Shown: positions 21,716-33,227, counted from the first letter of the stretch. The stretch is 64,000 nucleotides of DNA from Ligula intestinalis (GCA_036362985.1 JAYGXS010000009.1:26819734-26883733); one strand, 5' to 3'. Made by a program: numbers and translations. The notes: generated from the letters alone by a model not told the origin.

Positions 21716-24700
21716 GTCCATCATATATGAAAAGTCACTATGTGACTGCCCGTCCAAGCTAACGAGAAAAAGGTTTGGGTAGGGACCGCTTATATGGCAG
21801 TTATGCGCCTAGCCCGCCTTGGCAGATAAAGATCAGCCCAAATATTCAAATCAAATTTCGGTCTACACTTGTAAACCCTCGAATATACCGATATTTTCAG
21901 CGTTAAAAATTCATCTTTGAGGAAACTAAAAAGGTGAAATTATTAACAAAAAAATCAACCACCACATTTGCGGCTCGTTTGTATTTTCCTTTTAAAAAAT
22001 GACTGCAACTTTTCATTTATCTATTACTTCCTCCTGTACAAATTCTGGGCGGTTTGCTCCGACTTTTATCGCTAAACTGAAGCACCCCCAACAGGAGGTC
22101 GGTTTCGCTGGATTCAGAGCGTAAGCTGGGCTTGCAACCGACAACCAGGCGTAGATAAACTCAAACCGGACTCCAATGAGTCACTGTTCTCTGAGAGAGG
22201 AAAGACAATTACGAATGACAGTGCTACTAACCTTGTCGAAAGCATCCAAGGCAGGCAAAAGTGGCTAGATCAAAGGCCAAAGTCCCCTCTCTCTTCCGAA
22301 TCAACTTCAAAAAGGTAATAGCACCACCACCCTTTCCAGTAGGTTAGACCGGAAACTGCGGTTCAACTTAGTGTAAAAATCGACTTTATCGCAAACACCG
22401 AGGAAGAACGCATGGCTGGTACTTGGGATTAGAACAGTGAACGCGTTTTGGTTAAATGTGAGGTCGAGGTTGTCATAGTTTTGCTGGGCGTAGTTGCAAC
22501 AGCATTATTGGTTAAAATTGTCTGGTGGAGAATTTTCCCAATATGGCTTCATGTGTGTTCTCGTGAGAAACAACGGCCGAAATGTTCGAGCATGACGGCT
22601 GAGTCGCAAGAATTATAATCCCAGTGAAGGGTGGATACGAAGATAACGTTAACCGGACATATATCTGCAAGACCACTCAGTCTTCTCTATACAGTTATTG
22701 AAGTAGATGCATTCCCTTTTCCATACCATTCTGGATGGTATTATCTTGGGGTTACCGAGTTGGGTTACTGTATTGTAAGTGATTGCTGCTCAATTGCGAA
22801 AGCCTATTTTGACGGCAGCAATCCCGGTAGAAAGATGGATTTGATTTCCAGTAAGGTGAAGGCCTAGCGGGAAGTGTCATCGTTCAAAAGACATGATTCT
22901 GCTGTTTCCATCTTCATAAAAACGGTCTGTAACTTTATCCTTGATCATCGTTAATTAGGTAGGCGAACGGATGTTCGCTTGTATTGGCAGAGAAAAGAAC
23001 TGAAGAGAACTGCGGAGAACTAAAAATACCGAGGAAAGTTGCTTTTTGACAAATTTATCCTAATTCTTTTCAAATGTCAGGAAGGAAAGGCCTTGCGGAG
23101 ACCTCGATATACAGTTGTACGGTTAATAATCTTGTGTAACGGTCATATAATACGCAAAGATGATCGGTGCTTCTTCTTACTGCTCACAGTCATGCAGGAA
23201 TACCCCAGGACCTAGTCGAGCCAATTGGATGTTACGAAGTCAAAACCAGTGTGTCTGACACGACTGTAACCCCGCACAAGTGTGCTTTGGGCAGAGAGTA
23301 AATAAGCGGAGAGGAGCGAGGACAGCTTACCACAAACCCGGCGTAGTATACTTTTTGGCCTAAAGCAGCAATAAACCCCGTGCACCCTAGACAGCTGCCG
23401 GATTCCACTTACCGCAACTTTCGTTTTTCTTACAGGAAGACCACCCAAATGGTTACCTGCCAGTCGCTCTAGGACTTCTAGCCGCTCCGTTGCGCTCTAG
23501 AACACGCAGTTTGCAGGTTGAGGGAGGTGACAAGTGATGCTGAAGATGATTTGCGCACAACTTTGATTGGAGTTGGGGGAGAGTGGACTTCTGCAGTAGT
23601 GATTCGCTCTGTATCTCATCTTACTCCCAACGTCCCTGAATGGTAAGGTTAAATCAGCTAATTGAGCTTCGACACAGTGACCTGCGAGGCACTGTTTTAT
23701 CGCAGGGGGTTAAGTAAGTTAAACCCTAGCAACTGCGATCTTCGGATGGTTACTTAATTGAGAAGAAGTCGGTGGAGGCCGGAATAGTAGGGGAAATATA
23801 TTGTGTACACAAAGCAACGAAGAATAGAAGGAAAGAGATTGACTACGGAAAGCACTACCTTCCGCTATAGCGGCGTGATCCGAAGTGATGTCTGGCGGCC
23901 GAGGGTGGGTAAAAAGGAACATGTTAGAGTGGTGCTTGGGCAGCCGCAAGAACCGAGACGCGCGTGTGTGTGTCCGAGTGGAAGTAGGTCAAGTCTCTGC
24001 AGGTCAGCGCGTCTGTAAGCGCTGACGGAGATATTGGATGACCTTGAGACAGCTGACCTTGAACAATGACGCCGGACAAAGCAATGAAGGGCGTCGGCCG
24101 GCAGTGACCGCTACAGTTTCACAACTAGTGCGCCGTGAGAGAGGAGCGAGGCTTCACACTCAATTTGTCTCAATCGATAGGGGCAAATTTGTTTTACAGC
24201 TAACGGGGCATGCCCGCAGGGCAGAAATGGTCACTGGGTTGCTTCGACTGCACATGCTAAAGCCTCGTAACGGAGGACGACGGACGATGCATGGGTAGAA
24301 TAAGGGACGAAAGACGAATCCCGCGAATCTTGGCAGTTTAATCGACGCATATATTTTAGCCCTCGGATGCAGTGCAGTTGGATAGCCGATAGCAACAGCT
24401 GAACAAGAGAGACGGTTATTGCAATTTCCTTTGTGTCTGATTGTCAAATATTTTCTATGATCATCATGTCTGATTGACATCTCAGAGGCCAAACCTGTTT
24501 GACCATGACCACCAACCTTACCAAAAACACCAACAGCAAAAAGCAGTTCCAGAGCGGCCACCAGCATCGTGTGTTCCATAGAGTGAGCGCGGCACCGGTA
24601 ACTTGCTGGTGAAATAGCTTATAGTGAGGCATACTTTCGTAGCATCTACTGCACACACATACACACACTCTCACGCACAAGCACGCTTCTTTCATTCAGC

Positions 24701-25790
24701 TTGGCAGATTAGCAATACAATGTCAAGGTGACCGTTTGTGGGCGCGAGAACAGCGACTAACTAAGTTAAACGGTCCGCCTGCTTGTGCCACGTGTGAGGT
24801 GATCCCACTGCATATGCCAGACATTCATACCAGCTACCCGGACCTCACATGCGTCCGAGTGCCATAAGGGCGACATTGGTCTTATCGCAGCAGCTTAAGG
24901 TAGCAGAGAAATCCTAGCTGCTACGACTTTCAGGCTCGGTTCCGTATGAAAAGAGAAGAAATGACAGGCCAATTGGGAGGCATAGTTTATTCTTACAGAA
25001 CTATTGGGGGACAGGTAGTAAGAGTTTTTGGTCGGACGAGCGCAAGTCCGGAACTGCAAGACCGGCGTCCGAAATGTGAAACCGTAGGAAGTGACCACAG
25101 TATTTTCAGCGTGGTCATGCATGAGTCAGCCCTAAAGAGGATTGGTCAGTTAGAACAGCCCCAATCGGTTAGGTTTCGACAACATCAATAAGGGTGCCTA
25201 CCTTTCCGGCAAGTTATAGCACAGTTACACGCAGTCCTGTTTACCTGATTAAAACAAAAATGATCACTTCGAACGCATTAATTTAAATTGAAAGCTGACT
25301 AGCCTATGTATTTTCTGACGTACTTCAGCCTGGATCTATTACTTGTACTTTATAGAAATCCTAGACCGCCCATACGTCTAGGTTTCGCATAGGATTGCGT
25401 TTCGTTGTTCTGACCTTTCTGTGGACTCTTTTGATCCGCCCGCGCTGTTGGCATTTCCATTTTCGCAAATTGTTGTGGAAATTGTTAATGGATTCGCAAC
25501 TTAATCACCGGAAACTGCATCGGAATGGGCAAAAAAGAAGTGTTACCGCACTGCCTGCTGTACTCGTGCTGTGCGTGTGTGTTTCCAGCGGTTTTTCGGA
25601 GATAAGCCGACCGATCCACAAATCCACAGACCTCCAACCGCTGGATCACCCGCCCACGGCTGGTCGCTGTCACACGTTCGCGCAGGCCTGATCAGCCTTA
25701 CACCAGCCCACCCCCGCGAAAGAGCAGAGGAGCGGTTTCTGCCTGATAAAAGTCAGTTAATTCCTGTGAAGTCTGCTTAGAGGGGCTTTT
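21716..25790. other. Mostly unassigned
   Basis: Short frames only, none with a motif. A CA/GTG-rich patch lies near 24640-24690. No clear gene, and no repeat boundary that I can pair within the window, apart from loose similarity between 24790-24870 and 27765-27810 (CACATG-GT-GAGTGCCATA text). Confidence 0.35.
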
Positions 25791-26159
25791 TAAATTAATT
25801 TTTCAGAGGGTCCCTGGAGAGTGGGCTGTGCGAACTGTAGACTAGAGCATCATGCGTGAAATCTAATGCTGTGCAACCTAAAGGTAATCCTGTGGTTTTT
25901 GTGGGAGAAAAGTGGATTAAAAATGAACGGGTACGTACTGTGGGAAGTACAAAGTGGACTTGAACAGCCGTTTTTGGCTTAGGAATTATTTGCAGCCAAC
26001 TAATTCCAACCACCGGACACGATTCTGATTGGTTCAGTAACCCGATAGTCCGCTTTTTGTGCCATTTTAAAGAAGTGATCCGTCTAGAGATAGAGTATCG
26101 GACACTGTTTCGTAGGAGCTGTGAGCTTTCGTCCCCAGTAGATGCATTTGTTTTTATTT

Positions 26160-26290
26160 GAAGTGGTTTAAAGTTTTCGAAATGAATAAAAAGGTGAGTT
26201 CCAGGAAGCAGTTGATAGGAGTGAGTTGATACCAGTGAGTCCCAGGAAGCAGTTAATAGGAGGAGTTGTGAACGTTGGAAAGACACATAT
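26160..26290 (-). repeat. PLE-tail flank with duplicated 30-bp unit
   Basis: GTGAGTCCCAGGAAGCAGTT recurs twice (near 26186 and 26235). The same CCAGGAAG-AATTGAG-type unit lies beside hammerhead-like motifs at 43.1, 50.6 and 57.5 kb. It sits directly downstream, on the minus strand, of the motif at 26292-26335. The 163-codon minus frame over 25795-26286 starts in this repeat and has no recognised domain. Confidence 0.5.
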
Positions 26291-26291
26291 T

Positions 26292-26335
26292 AGTGCGACG
26301 TTCTGTGTTCTCACTCGAATATATCATCAGATAAA
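26292..26335 (-). ncRNA. Decayed hammerhead-like motif
   Basis: The minus strand shows an intact CTGATGA (26324-26330), a weak stem, and GAACGTC (26297-26303), where one A of GAAA is lost. The flanking duplicated unit is the same as beside the other copies in the window. Confidence 0.4.
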
Positions 26336-26768
26336 CGGTTGCTAGCACATTCAAAACGTCAAGTGAAGAAAATTCTTGCTTCTACATCTCCTTTCCTTTG
26401 ATTTCAAATGTCTCCAATAATTCGGATACTTATGGGTTTTGAAATTATAAGGCATTAGCAGAAATGGGTCGAAAACATTAGGGAATAAAAGCGTTGTCCT
26501 AGCGACTGAATCTGCTTCTTCTCAATTATAAGGCATGTTTAGACGGTAGAGTTGGTTGGAATGCGAATACAGTTAATGCGGAGTCGATCAGTTTTCACGG
26601 CTTAGTATTCACTGGACAGACAAAAAGAGTTCACTGCAGACGTGAAAATCAGCAAAGCGACCTCAAGTGCGTCAGCGAATAGTATATTTTGCTGCTACTA
26701 TAGCGTGGTTCCTACGCAAGTAACAACTGATCAAAAATCAGGCTTAACATATTTCGTCACTATTGCGA

Positions 26769-26802
26769 AAATTAAATTCGAATTAAATTAAATTAAATTA
26801 AC
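26769..26802 (+). repeat. (ATTAA)n microsatellite
   Basis: Five to six copies of a pentamer. Confidence 0.8.
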
Positions 26803-26984
26803 AAAAAATACTCCATTAACTTATCTTTATTCAACATTGAGATCATGCTGTCTAACCAAGTCCTGCCGAGTTCCTGGGTGTGGGCACCTGCAAACTCAAA
26901 GTTCTTCAATGACCATGTCGGGGAATAAGATATCGTGACGCCGTTTCTGCACTTTTCACCATCTCAGCATAGAACGCTCGTAAT

Positions 26985-27605
26985 TGTTATAACGACAGGT
27001 TCAGCGTCGCTAATTGTTGTAACAGTGGCATCTGACGTGTGCCACCGTTGAATTACGCCCTGTTGAAATCCCCAAGGAAGAACATACATGGAAGGTCGTA
27101 AATTTTGTAATACACCGTGAAGGTTTATTGTGTACAAAACCTGGAAGAGCTGGCTCTGGTGGCTGTTGCCGCTGGTTGATCTCCAGCGCGCTCTTTGTCC
27201 CGCCTCGGGGGCAAGCTCCGGCATTGGGAGCGGACTAGCGGTTGCCTCGCGTCCGCTGTTGCAACTCGCCCTGTCTGCTAAGGCCTGTTGGCTTATGAGG
27301 GATTGTAAGTCACGCGTTCTCTTGTGGTGTGATTGGCTGCATTGGCTGCCCGCGCCCGGCTGTGCGCGCCTCTATGTGAGGGCGGACCGATAGCATGACC
27401 TGAGAGTTCATCCGGGCCGCTTGTTAGGAATATTCCTTACACTGCATTGGGGTGCGCTCGTGCGCATCCGGTCTAAGGTCATTGCTTGGGGCCAGCCCAG
27501 CGAACGCTATTGAACAAAGGAATCATTGTGGCGGTCAGCGGTAGGCTCAACGCCCTAGGAGAGCCGACAAGGTTGCTAGCCTTTGATCAGGCTACCATTC
27601 TAAAA
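26985..27605 (-). mobile_element. Solo LTR, copy 1, with perfect 5-bp target duplication
   Basis: The 621-bp element begins TGTTATAACG on the plus strand and ends CTAAAA (ancestrally CTAACA by comparison with copy 2). It is flanked by GTAAT at 26980-26984 and 27606-27610. In minus orientation it has an AATAAA signal (27124-27129, conserved in all three copies). It shares many blocks with copies at 34984-35545 and 55178-55766, for example TTTATTGTGTACAAAACC. No internal retroviral-type genes are present, so this is a solo LTR left by recombination. The TGTTA...TAACA ends and 5-bp duplication fit Gypsy or BEL/Pao retrotransposons. The 78- to 87-codon frames inside are not genes. Confidence 0.85.
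27124..27129 (-). promoter_or_regulatory. LTR polyadenylation signal AATAAA
   Basis: AATAAA on the minus strand, followed closely downstream by the GC-poor R/U5-like part of the LTR. Present at the same place in copies 2 (35091-35096) and 3 (55288-55293). Confidence 0.6.
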
Positions 27606-28389
27606 GTAATAAAATTGACAGGATATGCTAGACACCAGTTAACTGTCTGACCTGGTCAGTTGTTCGATGGCTGATAGAGCTAATGGTTACGCCTGCAACT
27701 GTCACCCTCCCCACACACACACGTACGCACAACACACCAGATTTTCACAGGAGGGAGCTGGCTGATTTGATCTCACATGTGTGAGAGTGCCATAGAGGTC
27801 CCACGGAGAAAGAGTAAAAAATACGCTTCGCACTTGCATGAGAGCTGCTGATTCCGTGTATTTGATGGGTGGCGAGGAACGAACTCGTGTGACCTGTGTA
27901 TAGTAAATTCGATTTTATGTCAAGTAAAATACAGAAGATTTGGAATTGGCTAGGTACTTCTTCGCAAAACAGTTTAAACACACTAGATGAATGCCGATAG
28001 GATAAATTAACAAGAAATAGATTACAACCATTTATAAATCACAGAGTACCCGGAACGAAATAAAAGGCGAAGCAAAATATATGCATGGCAGGTAGGAGGT
28101 ACACAGGAAAGAGCCGATTCTAGAGCTGCAATCATGTTAGCAGGTTTAGCATCAGCCGTGTTAAATAAGGCTTCCTGTTATAGAATCTCTGTTTGGTCAT
28201 TCGTCAGTTCTTTCGACGGCAGGTTGTGTACCAGTGTGTCGTTTCTTGAGGACGTTAGATTATGGAGTTTGTGAAATTTGTTCTCCAGTGCTCCTCGAGA
28301 ATCGCTTGCTTTCCGTGGGCTTGTTCAGTCACTCTCTGCTCAAGCAGTTTTGTGCGGTCTTCACCCATGAACCTTACCCGACACAAGGT

Positions 28390-28726
28390 ATCGTTCTTCC
28401 TCATGGTTCATCAGTAGCGAAAACTGCTGACCAAGGTCGAACGCGTTGCCCTAAAAGCATTCAAGGCCGACCAGGCCATCGTCATCGTACCAGCCGACAA
28501 GGGGCATTCCACCGTCGCATTGAACAGAATCGACTAACTTCAGAAAGCCCAAAACTTGCTGAAGGATCGCTAGTTTTAAGTTCCATGTGAAAACATTCCT
28601 CTCAAAAAGCTGACACACAAAACTAATTCGACCCTCTTGGCAGTAGAGAACTCAGGTGCAACAACACTGTTTGACCGATGCAAGAAACGGCCTTGGCCCG
28701 CTTCCACGGCCTCACAAATTCTGGGC
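28390..28726 (+). pseudogene. Penelope-like element, N-terminal part of reverse transcriptase
   Basis: Read with one frameshift and internal stops, the plus strand gives VERVALKAFKADQAIVIVPA, then DKGHSTVALNRID, LQKAQNLLKDR, KLTHKTNSTLLAVENSG and ALARFHGL. This is the typical start of the PLE reverse-transcriptase region, with the (V/I)PADKG motif and the ALARFxGLPK stretch. The next part, with the catalytic YADD box, would fall in the assembly gap. The internal stops (after NRID and after KDR) show that the copy is dead. A 5' boundary was not found. Confidence 0.8.
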
Positions 28727-29126
28727 NNNNNNNNNNNNNNNNNNNNNNNNNNNNNNNNNNNNNNNNNNNNNNNNNNNNNNNNNNNNNNNNNNNNNNNNNN
28801 NNNNNNNNNNNNNNNNNNNNNNNNNNNNNNNNNNNNNNNNNNNNNNNNNNNNNNNNNNNNNNNNNNNNNNNNNNNNNNNNNNNNNNNNNNNNNNNNNNNN
28901 NNNNNNNNNNNNNNNNNNNNNNNNNNNNNNNNNNNNNNNNNNNNNNNNNNNNNNNNNNNNNNNNNNNNNNNNNNNNNNNNNNNNNNNNNNNNNNNNNNNN
29001 NNNNNNNNNNNNNNNNNNNNNNNNNNNNNNNNNNNNNNNNNNNNNNNNNNNNNNNNNNNNNNNNNNNNNNNNNNNNNNNNNNNNNNNNNNNNNNNNNNNN
29101 NNNNNNNNNNNNNNNNNNNNNNNNNN
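28727..29126. other. Assembly gap (400 N)
   Basis: Exactly 400 N, probably a scaffold gap of estimated or fixed size. Open frames through it are artefacts. The sequence after the gap does not resume the PLE in an obvious way. Confidence 0.99.
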
Positions 29127-30390
29127 ACAGTCATATTATAGGGCTGTGTTTAAAAAATCCATCGGAAAAGAAAACTTGTGGAAGAGGCTGTCGTTCGTGA
29201 TGGTAAACAAACCAGATTCTTTAGGCTACTTTGAGGGTTAGTGCACTTCGGATTATTTGAGCATTGCTTAATCCACAGCTTAAGCCATATCAATAGACTG
29301 AACAGAATTAATGAAGTCAGCTTTTATCCATAACATCAAAGTAGATTTCCTATTTAGGTTTTGTGAATATTTCCATTTTAAACTTGAATTCAGTAGACAC
29401 GTGTTTTTGGTAAGCAATCATCGAACCTATGCACTTACACAGGCTTGAGAAGTAAAGCCCACATTTACTCATTTATTTGCCCCTGTAGAACGAGCTAATC
29501 TGGGCGTACAACGAAGCGCTGGGGAAAAAGGGCACTTAAATACATACCAGCCCGACTAGTTAGATAGGAAACCAGATCGATTTATATTTTTATCGACACA
29601 CATTAAATCGAGACTAATCACCGAGTCGATCCCAAAGAGACCTTTCAGCACTGGGGTGTTACAAGGTCCTAGTACAAGTACTCTGTCCTTCATGGGCGAA
29701 AACCACTGCAGGTAGTGATCACTGGCCACCCCAACCTCCCCCCCTGATGGCAATGGTTCACTCCGCGTACCCGAGAGTGATGTTCACTCACCGTACTCGA
29801 CTCATAAACATCGCTCACATCTTACCTCCCCCCTCGGTTACAATGACCGCAACACCCCGACCTCGCCTGTCCAAGTTGGCAAAAGTGAGAGTTCCAGGAT
29901 ATAAATCTGAGAACGTTCCGGTGAGGACTATTATGTTCCCAAATATGTCCTTTAGTTTACACAGCTAGGTAGAGAATAAAAGATAATTTTCTCGAGGAAA
30001 AGTAAAAAGTGTCAGCTTTACAGGGCATAAGTGCGAACGATATCCTGTGCTTGTGCTTAGCTTCTTTTCCTTATCTTCCCACCGAACTTCCATCTTATCA
30101 GCTATTTCCTAGAACTTGTATTTTCGCTTGCATCACTAGAAAATTGTAACAAAGAACGGCTTAACGATTTAGTCAAAAATTTCTGCACTACTCAAAAATA
30201 AAAATATATAACACAGCTGTGCGGACGCCTGACAAAGAGTTGCTGTTACCAGTTGATGAGTTTAGCGTTTAGTACTGAAAGTTTAAAGAAGTCTGTCGCC
30301 CTTCTGCGGCTGAAGTTTATTCTCCTTATTTGACAGCTAAAAATTTGGCCTGTGAAGATCTTGCAAAGGGGCTGGTTAACAGACGTAAAA
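29127..30390. other. Unassigned, no gene recognised
   Basis: Moderately AT-rich, with no motif, repeat pair or convincing frame. Confidence 0.4.
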
Positions 30391-30395
30391 TGAAA

Positions 30396-30475
30396 CGCGC
30401 ACATAGGCCACGCGCATAAGCCTAGTGCACAGGCTACGCGCATAGGCCACACGCGTAGGCCACGCGCATAGGCCG
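30396..30475 (+). repeat. Minisatellite, about 13-bp unit
   Basis: About five imperfect copies of CGCGCATAGGCCA, with CpG- and TpG-rich variants. It ends about 50 bp upstream of the tRNA gene. Confidence 0.8.
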
Positions 30476-30525
30476 CAAACTTTGCGCATCAGGTTTATTT
30501 ACAAAAAAATAAGCCTGCAAGCCAA

Positions 30526-30598
30526 GCCTCCATAGCTCAGTGGTTAGAGCACTGGTCTCGTAAACCAGGGGTCGAGAGTTCGATTCTCTCTGGAGGCA
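30526..30598 (+). tRNA. tRNA-Thr(CGT)
   Basis: A 73-nt cloverleaf with all stems perfect: acceptor GCCTCCA/TGGAGGC, D stem GCTC/GAGC, anticodon stem CTGGT/ACCAG and T stem GAGAG/CTCTC around TTCGATT. The anticodon loop is CTCGTAA, so the anticodon is CGT (30559-30561), which reads ACG threonine codons. There is no intron. The A box (TAGCTCAGTGGTTAGAGC) and B box (AGTTCGATTCT) are intact and a T-run follows two bases later. This is the most confident functional gene in the window. Confidence 0.96.
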
Positions 30599-30600
30599 CG

Positions 30601-30605
30601 TTTTT
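30601..30605 (+). terminator. RNA polymerase III terminator (T5)
   Basis: Five T residues right after the tRNA-Thr gene, the standard Pol III stop. Confidence 0.85.
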
Positions 30606-30609
30606 GCCG

Positions 30610-31010
30610 CGTTCCCCACAAGATGTGCCGCTCACAGCTGACCAGTCATTCAGAAACTGAGCATCTCTAGTAAGAAGTATTTACAAGCTCGAAGTACTTT
30701 CTATTACGCTATTGAATAAATTTACAGTATGCAGGAATAACCGGTCCGTTATGAACGTGAAAGGGGAAAACTAACAACAATCGGCAAAATACCCCAATGT
30801 ATTGTCGAACTGCCCATTTTTGGCGACAAGTTGCGCTTGAGAAGTGCTTATGCCGATTCCAGCACAAACCAAACACCATGGGTTTGAATCTATGCTGATT
30901 TTGCCACAGGTTCAATCACACTTTTAGCATACTAAATTAATATTACATAATATTACTCCCGCAGGGTTTTTAACCATATATAAAAAAGAGAGAAATAGAT
31001 ATGCAGAATC
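30610..31010. other. Unassigned
   Basis: No motif or repeat boundary recognised. Confidence 0.4.
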
Positions 31011-31019
31011 CTTTTTACC

Positions 31020-31995
31020 CTTTTCTTACATAATAAAGTTTCCAACTATTAAATGTCTTCAATAACATGTCTACAACAGCGTTTCTAAAAAACGGGGCTT
31101 TTCGCGATAAAGGAGGTAACCCCTGTCCGGCGGAAAATTTTGGGTCTACATGTAGACCCAATGTAGAGCTCCCGTAGGATCCTACATGTTGTTTCAGGTG
31201 GAGCTCCCGTAGAGTCCTACTGCGTAGACTTGTAGGATTCCCGTAGAACTCCAGTAGGATTCCACTTGTTATTAGGGTATCTAAGAATGTTGTAGAACTA
31301 CGTAAAAATATGCGTACTTCGTATGGATTAATTCGAAGTCCCTGTTTCAGGGTTGCGTATATGCATACTCGAGTACGCAACGGGTAAGTCCACTTATACC
31401 TACTTAACGCTCTTATGACTTCTAGAAACAACAGCTGGGCCTTCAACGGATGTCGAACAACAACGTCGACAATAACGTACGCAGACTGCAGAGGGACCAC
31501 GCCTTGTACAGATACGTAGATATTTAGTTTAATAATATTTGAATGAAGTTTTCTAATAATAATGCTAAACGTCTTCCGACTTATGCTCATTATAAATGAA
31601 AGGGGGGGTTCAACGTAATAAATGGGTCGGTTTGTCACGAAAGGGATCGACTGTCAAGCGAAAGCTGCCTTTATCGTCGATCGCTATGCATCTCTATAAA
31701 TAGATATCAACTAGATAGACCTTCCATACCTTATTAGCAAATCGGATTCGACACGAATCCGATTCCAGCTCGACAAATCTACAAATGTGGGGTTCAATTC
31801 CAGCTCGAATTGCATCCAATGTAGTGTCCGATTCCAAACCTTACAATTGCTCTGCAATGTAGAGCCATAAGTTTCATCCGAGCAGGGGTTACCCTATTCC
31901 TCGCAAAAACCCCCTAATTCGAAACGCAGTAGAAGAGCACTTTTTTGGAGACGTGTAAATGATAGAATATTGTATTATGTAAAATAATATCGAAA
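31020..31995. mobile_element. Element with long inverted ends (about 110 bp each)
   Basis: 31020-31135 and 31876-31995 are reverse complements at roughly three quarters of positions. The best block is GGTAACCCCTG at the inner ends; outward of it come GCGTTTC and then ACATAATA. The middle holds a set of short GTAGGATTCC / GGAGCTCCCGTAG repeats (31150-31260) and, near the right end, AATTCCAGCTCGAATT. There is no transposase. The 207-codon minus frame (31015-31638) crosses both arm and short repeats and has no homology I recognise. No target duplication was found because the outer ends are blurred. Probably a non-autonomous foldback-type DNA element. Confidence 0.6.
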
Positions 31996-32178
31996 AAAAA
32001 CAGTAGAAGTATTCAAAAACGTAAAAAGTAATCTGAGGGCTATGTACAAATGGGGACTGGAATAATTTATATTATGTAGTTAGCATAAAAAATTGGTAGT
32101 GGAGGAGGGGCCGGAACAAAAATTGTAGAAAAACGGCAGAAAATACATAAAAAACGTAAAAAAGAACGGGGACACTAT

Positions 32179-33190
32179 TTACAATTTCTGACTTGAATTT
32201 GGTTTCAGTTGGAAGGGGTTAGGGGTACTGGAGCTGGGGCCGCGGTCTGCATCGTCCGTGCGATTGAAGTCCAAAAGATCAAACATACATAGACACATTA
32301 AGAATATGGAAACATTGACGGGGACTATATATAGCATGAGTTAAGGAAATGTGTGAATGAACTCACCGTTGTCCCTGAATCGCTTGGGAATTAAGTAGTC
32401 CCTACGGCGAAAGCGATCGTAGGCCTTTTTGAAAGCTCGCTGGAACGCCTTCGGCACAAGCGCCAGGTCCTGACTGTGCAGTCGGCACCAGTTCCTTGCA
32501 ATGTCTGCGACAGAAGGAGATGAAAGCGTTTTGTATGAAACATTACCTGCAACAACAGCGTAAATCTTCGACTTGGTAAAGCACCGCTTTGGGTTATCAT
32601 CCCAGCCACCACTACAGAGGACCTCGGCGGTTATCTTGTCGCAGAACAGAGTTCTAAATATTCTGTCTGCAAAGACGTTTTTGTTGGACCCTCTGAGGTC
32701 TCTAAGGTAGGCAATCTGATACACCTATGTTAGTAATGAATTTTAACCTACTAGCTGGCGGCGGAAAGCCTCGTTGTCGCATCGTGCATCCAGGCGGTCG
32801 TAGTCCTCTAGGGTTTCCACCCTTGAGAGTGTAAATTTTTCAGCTGTTTTCGCATCCGCCTGGCTGGTCGATGCTCCCTGTCGACAGCTTTCCAAATTCT
32901 CGAAATGCTGCAAGGTTTTCTGTTGGAAGTCCGCAATGAACTTCGTATAGCTTTTGAGATAGCTGACGACTAACTTCTTTATCTTCAGCTGATCTCGCCT
33001 CAAGTCGTCCAGCTTCTTATCTGTCACAATTTGCCAACTTCTGAAATGTTGGTGACCGACGCCTAGGAAGAAAGTTACGGTTTTTTGGTAACTTACTGGT
33101 TTAAGTGGGATGTGACGGAGACCTACCCGTTGGAAAAGTACTGCCACTTGAATCACTGTCTATATGCTGTCTATAGACGTAAATTGCTAC
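32179..33190 (-). CDS. DUF4806-like domain gene, 3' exons (5' end missing)
   Basis: Four minus-strand pieces join in one frame. Exon A ends at 33127 (STFPTG). Exon B is 33062-32752, with the coiled-coil-like DDLRRDQLKIKKLVVSYLKS and then SRVETLEDYDRLDARC and NEAFRRQL. Exon C is 32715-32367 (IAYLRDLRGSNKNVFADRIF, EVLCSGGWD, KRCFTKSKIYAVVAGN, SVADIARNWCRLHSQDL). A possible exon D is 32246-32179, ending at TAA. Introns are 64 nt (33126-33063, phase 1), 36 nt (32751-32716, with a TACTAAC branch site; a 27-nt alternative would put the AG too near) and 120 nt (32366-32247, GTGAGT donor, phase 1). Exons B and C together match the pattern of DUF4806, a domain of unknown function common in invertebrates. 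The frame stays open across every junction, so it may be alive. The upstream exons are not found: PLE sequence begins at about 33228. Confidence 0.6.
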
Positions 33191-33227
33191 TAGGGGCGAT
33201 TACCGGAATTATGGGTTTATTCGTCTG

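Noticed and set aside
25795..26286. 163-codon minus-strand ORF
   Set aside because: It starts within a duplicated PLE-tail unit and carries no recognised domain.
28637..29241. Long ORFs of 140-187 codons
   Set aside because: They run through 400 N and are artefacts of the gap.
31015..31638. 207-codon minus-strand ORF, the longest without N
   Set aside because: It covers one arm and the internal short repeats of an inverted-repeat element, and I recognise no domain. Kept only as part of that element.
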